From positions 56,835,563 through 56,899,562 of the forward strand of contig CM059972.1 in NCBI GenBank assembly GCA_030490835.1: 64,000 nucleotides of DNA, written 5' to 3'. This stretch comes from Annona cherimola. Taxonomy: Eukaryota; Streptophyta; Magnoliopsida; Magnoliales; Annonaceae. The stretch's first letter is position 1; every line of letters starts with the position of its first letter. Made by a program: the position numbers and the translations under genes. The notes beneath the pieces are model-generated. The model ran no database searches. It saw only the letters and a program-made list of their open reading frames with translations, and was not told the origin of the DNA. Positions 11,442 through 21,170 of the stretch are shown here, in pieces.

Positions 11442-14400
11442 ATGGGTACCAAGGAGATAAGATTTACTTGCTTATTTTTTCAGACATGTTTTAAGGCAAA
11501 GGCAAATAATGAATGGTTCATGGATAGCGGTTGCTCAAGGCATATGACCGGTGAAAGAAGCTTATTTCATAAACTTAAGCCTTGCAACGATGGAATGGTT
11601 GCCTTTGGTAATAATGAAAAAGGTAAAATTAAAGGTAAAGGAAATATACGTAGTATTTCAAAAGCATGCATGGAAGATGTTTTGTTTGTTGAAGGACTCA
11701 AACACAATTTAATGAGCATTAGCCAATTATGTGATAAAGGATACAAAGTTGTGTTTGAATCATCTATATGTAATGTATTTGATGGAGAGCATATCATGTT
11801 TAGTGGTAAAAGACATGGAAATGTATATTTGGTTTCACTTGATGAATTGAATGGTCAATGTCTAATGGCCATTGATAATGATCCATGGGTTTGGCATAAA
11901 AGGCTTGGACATATAAACATGGGAAACATAAAGACACTATGGAAAAAGAGTTTGGTAGAAGGATTACCAAGATTGAAATATGACAAGGACAAGATTTGTA
12001 AGGCATGTCAATTATCAAAACAACCCAAGATGCCTTTCTCTACCAAAAAGGAAATTTCCACCACCAAGCCACTTGAATTGCTACACATGGATCTATACGG
12101 GCCATCCGACATTCTAACCATTGGTGGAAAGAAATATGTATTTGTCATAGTTGATGATTTTTCAAGATTCACATGGATAATTCTCTTAGCTAGTAAAGAT
12201 GAAGCCTTCTCTATGTTTGCAACTTTTGTAAATTTGGTGCAAAATGAAAAACAAAGTACTATTGTGACCATAAGAAGCGATCATGGTGGCGAATTCGAAA
12301 ACAAACGATTCATGGAATTTTGCAATGAAAAAGGAATTCACCACACATTTTCTGCACCAAGAACTCCACGACAAAATGGAGTAGTAGAAAGGAAAAATAG
12401 AACTATACAAGAGATGGCTAGAACTATGCTAAATGAGAGCAATCTATCCAAGAAATTTTGGGGTGAAGCTGTAAGTACAGCTTGTCATGTATTGAACCGT
12501 GTCACCATTCGAGCAATCTTGAAAAAGACCCCATACGAACTATGGAAAGGAAGAAAACCAAATATTTCTTATTTTCATGCTTTTGGATGTACATGTTATG
12601 TTTTGAACAATGGAAAAACTAACTTGGGAAAGTTAGATGCTAAAAGTGATGAGGCTATATTCCTTGGATATTCATCAAATAGCAAAGCATATAGAGTTTT
12701 CAATAAACAAAACCAAGTTGTTGAAGAATCCATACACGTTGTATTTGATGAAATTAACCAAACTCCGAGAAAGGAGGATGAACTAAGTGATGCAGATGAG
12801 ACAAAAGGCAAAGAACAACCAAAGGAACTCGAGCTCAAGCCAGAAAATCTCATGGAGGAAGAGGTAAGTGAAGGTAATGATTCTTATAAACCTCCAACTG
12901 ATTTAAAGTTCAAAAATGCCCATCCAATTGAGCAAGTTATTGGAAATGTATATGAAGGAGTGAAAACTAGAAGATCAAAACAAAACGTTTATGGTCAATA
13001 TGCCTTTGTATCTAAAATTGAACCAAATACCATTGAACAAGCTCTCAATGATGAAAATTGGGTTATTGCAATGCAAGAAGAGCTAAACCAATTCGAAAGG
13101 AACAATGTATGGCACTTAGTTCCTAGACCAAATAATCACACTATCATTGGTACCAAATGGGTATTTATTAACAAATTAGATGAAAGCGGACTTGTAATTA
13201 GAAACAAGGCCAGATTAGTAGCCAAAGGGTATTCTCAAGAAGAAGGAATCGATTTTGAAGAATCATATGCACCCGTGGCTAGATTAGAAGTCATACGTAT
13301 TCTACTAGCATTCGCTTCTTATATGAATTTCGAATTGTTCCAAATGGATGTAAAAAGCGCATTTTTGAATGGCTATTTGAATGAAGAAGTATATGTTGAA
13401 CAACCCCCTGGTTTTGAAGAAATGAATCAATCAAAGTATGTTTATTAATTGACCAAAGCGCTATATGGATTAAAGCAAGCTCCAAGAGCTTGGTATGAAA
13501 GGTTGAACAAATTTTTGATTGATCATGAGTTTCTAAGAGGGAAAGTAGATACTACTTTGTTCATCAAATACAAAAACAAAGATATTTTAATTGTACAGAT
13601 TTATGTAGATGACATAATTTTCGGTGCTACTAATGAAAATCTTTGTCAAGAATTTTCTAAGATTATGCAGAGCGAATTCGAAATGAGCATGATGGGAGAA
13701 TTAAATTTCTTCCTTGGACTGCAAATTAAGCAACAAAGTGAAGGGATATTCTTGAACCAGTCCAAGTACGTCAAGAAAATGCTCAAGAAATTTGGATTGC
13801 AGAATAGCAAAGGGGCAAACACTCCAATGAGCTCTACAATCAAGATCGACACGGACGAAAACGGTAAAAATATCGATCAAAAGCTTTATAGAAGCATGAT
13901 AGGATCCTTGCTATATTTAACTGCTTCTAGACCCGATATCCTATTCAGTGTTTGTATGTGCTCTAGATTTCAAGCATGTCCAAAAGAATCACATCTCCTT
14001 GCTGTAAAAAGAATTTTTAAATATTTGATAAAAACTACCAATCTTGGACTATGGTATCCAAAGGGGTCAACCTTTGATCTAATCGGCTATTCGGATGCAG
14101 ATTTTGCCGGATATGAGGTAGATAGAAAAAGTACCAGTGGAACCTGTCAGTTTCTTGGACATATGTTAGTTTCATGGTACTCAAGAAAACAAACAAGTGT
14201 GGCTCTATCTACTGCGGAAGTCGAATACATAGCCGCCGGTAGTTGTTGTGCCCAATTACTTTGGATGAAACAACAATTGAAAGATTATGGTATTGATTAT
14301 GTTGATATTCCTATTAGATGTGATAATACAAGTGCAATTTGTTTGACTAAAAATCCTGTACTGCATTCAAGAACCAAGCATATTGATGTGAGACACCATT

Positions 14401-14546
14401 TTATTCGTGAACATGTTGAAAATCATGATGTATGTTTAGAATATGTGAAAACTGAGGACCAAATTGCTGATATCCTTACCAAACCATTAGCCAAAGAATC
14501 ATTTTATAAAATTAGGAATGATATGGGAATGATAGAGCTAAATTAG
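11442..14546 (+). pseudogene. pol: Pol polyprotein with one nonsense codon (element A)
   Basis: One frame of 1,034 codons, interrupted only by TAA at 13446-13448 (codon 669), where B has AAA. It encodes an aspartic protease (WFMDSG, catalytic D28); integrase with an HHCC zinc site (H152, H157, C186, C189) and DDE residues D217, D280, E316 with the DD35E spacing; reverse transcriptase with [12 protein letters not shown] and the YVDD active site at 721-724; and RNase H (SDADFAG, TAEVEY, CDNTSA, RTKHIDVRHH). Domain order protease-integrase-RT-RNase H defines Ty1/copia. The ATG at 11442 overlaps the gag tail in another frame and is probably fortuitous, since B has no ATG there. The element encodes all activities needed for transposition, but the nonsense codon between the integrase and the RT active site should abolish RT from this copy unless it is read through. 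Confidence 0.93.
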
Positions 14547-14960
14547 GGAAAATTAAATAAGAAAATTAAAATTGAAAAATGTCAAGTCGATGAGTCAAGT
14601 CGACTCCACTTCAGAAGCGAAGTCGACTCCGAGGGACCGAAGTCGACTTCGCCTAGGGCAGAGTCGACTCCGCGCGCGACGTTTCGCATTCTGCCGATTT
14701 TTTCTTCTTCTTCTCTTTCCTTCCTCTTTCCTTCTCATTTTCCCGCTTTTTCTTTCTCTCCTCCTATCTCCGGCGATTCTGATCTCCCTTGTCTCCGGCA
14801 AACCGTCGTTCCCTCTCTCTCACTCCCTCTCTCACTCTCACTCTCTCCCTCTCTCACTCTATCTCTCTCTGTCTCTCTTTCTCACAGCTCCTCTTCTCTC
14901 TCACTGTCATTCCCTCTCAGATTCCCAAAGCTCTCAAAATCCCTAAACTCCAAGCTCCAA
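14547..14960 (+). promoter_or_regulatory. Leader between pol and ORF3 (element A): GTCGAC repeats, then pyrimidine tract
   Basis: Positions 14583-14682 carry five or more AAGTCGAC-type motifs like those of the LTR U3. Positions 14696-14920 are almost pure C/T with CTCTCT runs and CTCCGGCGATT words, resembling plant 5' leaders, and end in CCCTCTCAG (14913-14920), which fits a 3' splice acceptor. The frame of pol is open through the whole segment into the ORF3 ATG. B has the same architecture at 40906-41500 with different sequence detail. It could serve as an internal leader or promoter, a splice acceptor region for an ORF3 mRNA, or a readthrough linker; the sequence alone does not choose. Confidence 0.6.
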
Positions 14961-16517
14961 ATGGCACCAAAGAAAGCCGTATCAAAACCATACCCCAAAC
15001 GGGTTCCCACACAACCTTCATCTCACACAAAAGAAGTTCCTAGAAGAACTAGGACTCCATCAAAAAGAGCTAGAGAGGAACCATCAACTTCGACGGGTAG
15101 ACGGGTTCGATTCCAAACCACTACTCAATCATCTGATCAAGCACCCAGGTCGGAAAGTCAACAACAAACCCAAACCTCACAGAGCACACAATCCGGGACA
15201 AGCAAAAGGGGCACTGCGGCTGGGAAAGCCCAAGTATTGAAGATGTCCACTACCTACTTCAAAACCGAGCTCCAACATAGCCGTTTTTACAAAAAATTCT
15301 ACGAACGGAAGGTATTCATACCCAAGATTATAGATTTTAATTTCTTGAAAGAATATAGATCCGACATAGAAGATCTATTAGATTTTCAAGGATGGACCAA
15401 TTTGCTAAAGGAAGACGAAAGGGTCTATCCAGATCTTACTCGAATGTTTTATTATCTATGGGATGAAGAATACTATGGAACCTTCGTCAAAGAAGTAGAA
15501 ATAGATTTTGGAATCGGGATAATTGCAGGTCCGACTGAAGTAATGAGTCATTTAGGACACATACTTGGAGTCCCGTATGAGGATGAGCCTATTCCAGAAG
15601 ACCTCACATTGGATCAAATGTATAATCAGCTCACCCGGAGCAACAAGTATCATCCGGGAATCAAATTCCTTCGGTACATGGATCTCTCACCCAGGCTACG
15701 AGTGCTCAGACTTCTTATTGCCCACTGCATCTACCCAAAGGGCGGTGGAAGAAACCAATTAAACCCACAAGAAGCAGGGATACTATGGAAAGTGGCCAAC
15801 AGGGTCAAGGTGAGCTTACCAAAATTATTTCTTGAAGCCTTGGCATCTAGAAAGGATAACCCACGAGGAGTCCTCCCTTATGGCACGTGGATCACAAAGA
15901 TTCTTGAATTCTTCAAAGTGGATATTGAAGGCGAGCCTTTCGAAGTGCTCAAATCCACAAATGCCATAAATAAAGCACTAATCCAAAGAATGAAGATCAA
16001 TCTGCTTGAACTAAGGGCTGAAGCTCCGGAAGAAGAGCGAGCACAGACTGAGGGGGAGCAACCTCCCGCGACACCACCTGCTCAAGAGGAGCCAGCATCT
16101 CCCATATCGCACGGATCCTATTCTCCACAAGGATCTGCTGCATGTGAACGGGTGCCTCCAACCTCATCTGAGGAGGTCACTCTAAAAGATTTGAGAGATG
16201 AAATTGGTACCGTCCGTGAAGAAATGGGTCACCAAGAAGACCGGATGACGAGTCTTGTGACCGAAGTGTTGGCGGCAATCAATAATATGCATTCCCGACA
16301 AGATCGAATCGATCGGGAATTGCGTACCATCCGATATCATCTCGCCTCCGGCCGTCACAATAAGCGACCCATGCCTGAACTTGATCCCTTCGAATCGGGT
16401 TCAGTTCATCGCGAGCCTTCTCCTGCACCCGTTTCCTCCTTCTACTCTTCCGCTCATGTCCGTCCCATCAAACAAACTCAGTCTATCTATCCCATTTCTC
16501 AATTTCAATTTACCTAG
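14961..16517 (+). CDS. ORF3 (position of Sirevirus env-like ORF), nuclear/coiled-coil type protein
   Basis: A 518-residue protein of unproven function in the slot where Sireviruses carry an env-like ORF. The N-terminus is strongly basic (PRRTRTPSKRAREE at about 27-40, then GRRVRF), like a bipartite nuclear signal. Residues about 95-345 form the conserved core (TELQHSRFYKKFYERKV, LSPRLRVLRLLIAHCIYPKGGGRNQLN, RGVLPYGTWITKI), resembling the 'putative plant transposon protein' family (PF20167, from memory). An acidic/proline-rich hinge follows, then a heptad-rich coiled coil at about 405-460 (LRDEIGTVREEM...RQDRIDREL). There is no N-terminal signal peptide or clear membrane segment, so an envelope role is doubtful. 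It is in frame with pol, 138 sense codons after pol's stop. The stop at 16515-16517 replaces a Lys codon of B, removing about a dozen C-terminal residues. Confidence 0.85.
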   Translation: MAPKKAVSKPYPKRVPTQPSSHTKEVPRRTRTPSKRAREEPSTSTGRRVRFQTTTQSSDQAPRSESQQQTQTSQSTQSGTSKRGTAAGKAQVLKMSTTYFKTELQHSRFYKKFYERKVFIPKIIDFNFLKEYRSDIEDLLDFQGWTNLLKEDERVYPDLTRMFYYLWDEEYYGTFVKEVEIDFGIGIIAGPTEVMSHLGHILGVPYEDEPIPEDLTLDQMYNQLTRSNKYHPGIKFLRYMDLSPRLRVLRLLIAHCIYPKGGGRNQLNPQEAGILWKVANRVKVSLPKLFLEALASRKDNPRGVLPYGTWITKILEFFKVDIEGEPFEVLKSTNAINKALIQRMKINLLELRAEAPEEERAQTEGEQPPATPPAQEEPASPISHGSYSPQGSAACERVPPTSSEEVTLKDLRDEIGTVREEMGHQEDRMTSLVTEVLAAINNMHSRQDRIDRELRTIRYHLASGRHNKRPMPELDPFESGSVHREPSPAPVSSFYSSAHVRPIKQTQSIYPISQFQFT

Positions 16518-16552
16518 TCTTTGGTAATTGACAAATTTTTTGAGTGATTGAC

Positions 16553-16570
16553 AAAAAGGGGGAGAAAAGA
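16553..16570 (+). other. Polypurine tract 1 (element A)
   Basis: AAAAAGGGGGAGAAAAGA lies just after ORF3, some 350 bp (discounting insertion X) before the tract adjacent to the LTR. B has the same extra tract at 43119-43131. Repeated polypurine tracts upstream of the 3' LTR are a known Sirevirus trait. Confidence 0.8.
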
Positions 16571-16838
16571 TAAGTTTTGAGAGTTTTCTTTTTGTTTGGG
16601 TTGGGTAATTTGTATAGGTTTCATTTTTGTTTTACATTGTATTTTGAAACTTAATACATATATGAAAGTTGTGTTATGCTTGCAATGATTAATATGTTTG
16701 AATGATATGAATGATATGAAAGTAATGCTCTATCATGAATATATTTTTCTATGATAATGGTTTGAAAAGCTCTGAACTATATGGTTGAAAGTACCTAGGA
16801 CAAATGCTCTATTTTTCAAACAAATATATATGAACATG

Positions 16839-19320
16839 TGATGCGAACCAAGTGCTTGTCGTTAAGAGCACTGTGATCACCAGTTTAATTTAAATTAACC
16901 GAAACACATTAAAGCTACCACTATACGAGTGATAGTGTAGAATAATGGTGAGTTGGGTCGAATCCACAGAGAGGCGATATATTTTGAATTATTTTAAGCA
17001 AAAATAAAAGAGAAAAGTGAAAGAGGGTGCAGAGAAGAAAAAGAAAGAAATTAGGGAGAAAGGAGAAGAAATTAGAGAGAGAAGAAAGAAGAGAGAGAAA
17101 GCATATAAATAAGAGAGAGAAAGAGACAGAGAAAGGAAAGAAGAGATTGCAAATAATTAAATCTAAACTAGGACAGTAATTAAAAGACTACAGAAATTAA
17201 TCTACGAAAGCAGAAATGAAAATTGCATTAAATGTAATCTAAGAATTACAATGCATAAAGCGATAAATCTATGCTAAATATTACAAATCTAAAATTAACA
17301 ACTACAAAGCATTAAAGAAAAACTATAATTAACAGAAATTTACTTACCCCAATTATTGCTTGAAAACCACTCTTTTTGATGAGCAATACAAGCTCTTAAA
17401 TTTTTCCCACTTGGCAAGGGTCCCACCTCAATGGGTCCCACTTCAAGTGATGGGAGAGAGAGTTGTCTTGGGATGAGTGGAGGGGCCCTCCTTTTATAGA
17501 GTGTGTGAGGGGCCCTCCCTCCCTTGTGCAATCCGATGTGGGATTGCTTGCGCAAGGCTACCTTGCATTGCCGGCTTGTTTGTTCATCTACACGCTGCCT
17601 CTCAGTTGTTATGGCTGCTCTGGGGTTGCCTGAGTTGCTTGATTAGACGATCTGCAGTTTGCTGCCATTCAAGTGGAAATGAAGACAACCGGAGATCGAT
17701 GGTTTTAGTGGTCACCGGCTCTTGCGGAGTCTTATAGCCAGGCAGAAATAGAGCTGCTAAAATTACTGCGGTTGGATTTCAATTTTTGGAATGGAAGCGG
17801 TTGTGTTTGGGAATGTTTGTTTTGCAGATTGATGGCCGACCACAAATTGAATCTTCGCTGGATTTTGGGCGTTTTTGCTTTATTGCAATGTTTACATCCT
17901 CCCAATTTCGAATTTTGCTGTTGTTGGCTCGTGAAGAGGATAGCTGCTGATGGTGAGGCAAAGAACGAACCAGATTTGGGGCTTTTAATTTTCATGGCTG
18001 AAATTGATGCCTAGACAGGTTGATGTCAGTTTAATGGCGGTTTGCTCGCGGCTGGATTTTCTGCTAAGAGGTCGAACTGACAACCACTGAAATCATGGGT
18101 GCTCAGTTGGATTGCCTTGCTGCGCATGCTGCCGGATTTGGGGAAAATTCTGGAGCGTCGAGTATGGAAAGGGAAGACGATGCAGCAGATTGTTATGCAG
18201 AGTTGGGTCACGGAACTAGAGATGAAGGGGATTGTAGCGGTGCAGAGTGAGGTTGCTGCTCGGTGTGCTAAATCGTTGCTGCCATGGTTGTCAGTTTTGA
18301 TGGAAAAAACTACTCGCCTGCTAACGACCGGAGATGCTGTTGGCCGGAATTGATTTTCGAGTTGCTTATTTGTTTTTCATGCAAATGGGAGAGCCGGTGC
18401 TGCCGCTAATTTCAGTTGCGAGCTGGTGTTCGAGGGCTGTTGCTGGTTGGGTTGATTTCTATGTGGGCTTGAGCTAAGCAAGATAAGATTTGATGCATGG
18501 ATGTTGGACCAAAAATCAGGAGAATATGCTGCTAGATTCATGGATGCGAGGCTGGAAAAGGGAGCTACTGCAATTGCAGGATTTTCTTGGCCGGTTGAGG
18601 AAGGGCTGATGTGCTCGAAACCGAAATTAAATTGGGTATTTTTCTGGCAGCTGGATTTCTTCCGGTGTTTGCTGGATCGATTTCAATGGCTGTCGTTTTC
18701 TAGATTCGAATAGGCTAGAAGAAACTGGAGATCCATTTTGCTGCCGAAATTAGTGGGTTTGTGTGGATTGGATTGCTGTCGGATTAATGGGAAGAAGGCC
18801 TGCTGCAGTTGCCGAATCGTGGCTGCCTTGTTGTTCGGTGCTTGCCTGCTTAGATTTTCATGGCCGTTGGCTGCTCGTGCTTCCATGCTACCGATTTGGG
18901 GAAGATGGAGCACCAGAATATGGTGCTCCGGTGGTGCTCTGTTGTCGTGCACATGCAGAAAATAAAATCGTGAATTTAAATATTTGATTTCTGTAAAAAT
19001 GATTTTAATAAACCCACATAGACTTTTAAATTTACTTTTGAGCCCTTTTTGAGTTTATTTTATTTTATCTTAAGATTTTATAACAGTTTACCCATATTTC
19101 AAAGTGAGCCTATTTAATCCCTTTTAGCTTGTCTAATTATTTTTATAATTTCATATTTTCCAAAGTATTGCAAAAATGACCCGTTTTATATTAAAATTAA
19201 AGATTCTGCCAAAAATATGATTTTCATAAAATTTCGCTTAAAACATGCATTTAATTAATGTTTTAATATTTAATTATGCGAATTTAACATGAAGTTCAAT
19301 GAAAATTTTTAGACTTATCA
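16839..19320. mobile_element. Insertion X in element A: 2.48-kb TG...CA element, family not recognised
   Basis: This segment is absent from the same position of B. It starts TGATGCGAACC, ends GACTTATCA and is flanked by a perfect 5-bp duplication acatg (16834-16838 and 19321-19325), which fits an LTR-retrotransposon solo LTR or a small non-autonomous LTR element. No internal LTR pair, primer site or coding domain was seen. Its first 500 bp are AT-rich with a GA-rich tract (16999-17160). Positions 17340-18990 are unusually GC-rich for this window, with irregular repetition of GCTGCTG / CCGGATTTGG words that makes overlapping ORFs on both strands. The last 330 bp are AT-rich again. Orientation is undetermined. 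Confidence 0.75.
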
Positions 19321-19373
19321 ACATGAATAATGTTTTGAAAGGTATCAACTAAAATGTAGTTTTGTCAATAATC

Positions 19374-19386
19374 AAAAAGGGGGAGA
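19374..19386 (+). other. Polypurine tract 2, adjacent to the 3' LTR (element A)
   Basis: AAAAAGGGGGAGA lies one base before the 3' LTR and is the presumed primer for plus-strand DNA synthesis. It is identical in B (43385-43397). Confidence 0.9.
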
Positions 19387-19387
19387 T

Positions 19388-21003
19388 TGTTGGAAACAAT
19401 GTTCCAAACAAAACAAATTGACCAAAGCATAAGTTTTGATGATTAAACAAAGACTAATTTGAGTATATAGAGTGTACTAATGAGTTTGCCAAGTATTTAA
19501 GGAAAACAAAGAAGTCAAGTCGATTACCAAGTCGACTTGGACTTCGACTTGGGGTGAAGTCGATACCTAAGTCGACTTCACAAGCGACTTCAAATGGCAA
19601 AAGGTGGATAGCATTGAAAATAGAAAACAAGCAGGTGAAGTCGCAGGCCAAGTCGACTCTAGGTGCGACTTAGGAAACCAAGTCGCAGACGAAGTCGACT
19701 CCAGCATCGACTTCAAGCATCCAGAGTTGAAAAAGTGGAAACGGACATGACGAAGTCGCAGGCGAAGTCGACTCCAGGTGCGACTTGGGCGAAGTCGCAG
19801 ACGAGGTCGACTCCAACTTTGACTTGAGGAGTTCAGACTTGAAGATTGAAGTTTCAAGCTTATTTCAAGGATCCATTTGGACTTTATCAAATCCAAATAT
19901 ACAAAGTTCATTCTCAAAAAAAAAAAAAACAACAGAAGTTTCTTGAAGATCAAAAGCTAAGATTCATATTCAAAGTTCAAATCAAGTCTATCAAGTTCAA
20001 AGCTAATCTTCAAGCTTATTCCAAATGAAGCAATACCCAAGTCATGAAGACCAATTTTACAAAGTTCAAGCAAGTTCAAGAAGATCAAGGTGTTTTTGCA
20101 AAAGACCAAGCCAAGTCGCAACCCAAGTCGACTCCAGGATCGACTTGAGTTGAAGACTGAAGGCCAAGTTGACCCAGACTCCGACTTGAAAATCTGAAGA
20201 ACTGGAGTCGCACACGAGGTCGACTCCAGGTGCGACTTGGAAGCCAAGTCGCAGGCCAAGTCGACTCCACATGCGACTTGGGTCGCAACGGTCGGAATTT
20301 ATTCGAACGTTGGCGCATTAAATGCGCGCCACCTACCCTCTAACGTTCGGATTCCCTCCAAAATTATAAATAGCATTCATGGTGGACGAGGGAAGTAGCT
20401 GAGAATCATTATGTGTGCTTAACTACTACATTCAAGAGCTCAAAAGAGATCAAGCCACTCAAAGAAGAAGAACTCTACTTCAAACTGCAAGAGCTTCATT
20501 TCAGAATCTTCAAAGCCAACTCTTCAAGTTCTTCTCTGCGCCTAATTGTTGCTACACATCTGTAAAGTGTAGATTTCTTTGTTGTTTCATTTATTTGTGA
20601 TTGAACTTGATCTAGTTTGAGGAACTAGGATCAAGTGTATGCTAAGTAGTGTGTGATTGGAGTGTGACTCATCACCTACTTGAGCAGTGTGTTATATGCC
20701 CCCTAGAGCTAGAATCTAGAAGAGAGTAGTGGCTCTAATTGTATTGAGAGAATACAATAGTGGAACCCAAGTCACAAGGAGTGTGAGCTTGGAAGAGTGG
20801 AGTAGGGAGGTTGCCCGAACCACTATAAAAATCTTGTGTGTTTGATTTATTTATCTGCTCTCTACATTATATTGCTTTCCATTTCGATTCTTCATTAAGG
20901 GGACTGGATTAATCCGGGGTTAAGTTTCTGTTTAAGTTATAAATTTTTAAATACCCAATTCACCCCTCCCCTCTTGGGTTTTGCCATTAACTCGGGACCA
21001 ACA
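19388..21003 (+). repeat. 3' LTR of element A
   Basis: A 1,616-bp LTR nearly identical to the 5' copy. It has about 14 substitutions by eye, a 5-base longer A-run near 19916, and one extra 39-bp GTCGAC unit inside 19763-19818. TATAAATAG is at 20365-20373. It is followed by the target duplication aagtt (21004-21008). Confidence 0.95.
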
Positions 21004-21170
21004 AAGTTGACTTAACTTTGCAACTTTAATATTTTCACATGAGTTTAAGATTATAATTTCAAACATAAAACTAAATTCATTAATAGCCTTGATAATCTCA
21101 AAAAATAGTTATTAATCATCAAAACTTGGATATATCTTGAGTTATAATTTCGGCTTGTTGAGTTCATACA
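21004..21170 (-). mobile_element. Copia LTR F, fragment 3 of 3
   Basis: After element A the old minus-strand LTR resumes with the complement of the family's LTR start, including ATTAATCATCAAAACTTGG (the TTTTGATGATTAA block). The outer edge is placed near 21170 by comparison with D (TGTTGTGAACTTAAC); it could lie about 15 bp further right, where 'aaatcccgtttgatgac' recalls a decayed polypurine-tract complement. Confidence 0.6.

Larger units (their letters stand above)
8036..21003 (+). mobile_element. Full-length Ty1/copia Sirevirus-type retrotransposon A
   Basis: A complete element flanked by the target duplication aagtt (8031-8035 and 21004-21008). Order: 5' LTR 8036-9610, tRNA-Met primer site 9613-9624, gag 9659-11460, pol 11442-14546, repeat and pyrimidine-rich leader 14547-14960, ORF3 14961-16517, first polypurine tract 16553-16570, insertion X 16839-19320, second polypurine tract 19374-19386, 3' LTR 19388-21003. 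Without X it is about 10.5 kb, the same size as element B. By eye the two LTRs differ at about 14 of 1,570 positions plus one 39-bp repeat unit, so the insertion is recent. Coding damage is slight: a frameshift near the end of gag, one nonsense codon in RT and an early stop near the end of ORF3. Sirevirus assignment rests on the third ORF after pol, doubled polypurine tracts, the large two-knuckle gag and the LTR ends. Confidence 0.92.

Noticed and set aside
14572..14946. A hydrophobic ORF upstream of ORF3 that could look like a membrane or signal segment
   Set aside because: It is a translation of the C/T-rich tract (Leu/Ser/Phe runs), is in a different frame from ORF3 and is not conserved in element B.
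17477..18987. Overlapping ORFs of 70-90 codons on both strands in insertion X
   Set aside because: They lack recognisable domains, overlap on both strands and follow from the GC-rich repeated composition.
16839..19320. Insertion X as a captured host gene
   Set aside because: TG...CA ends and a 5-bp duplication fit an LTR-type insertion, and no exon-like or conserved coding sequence was recognised.
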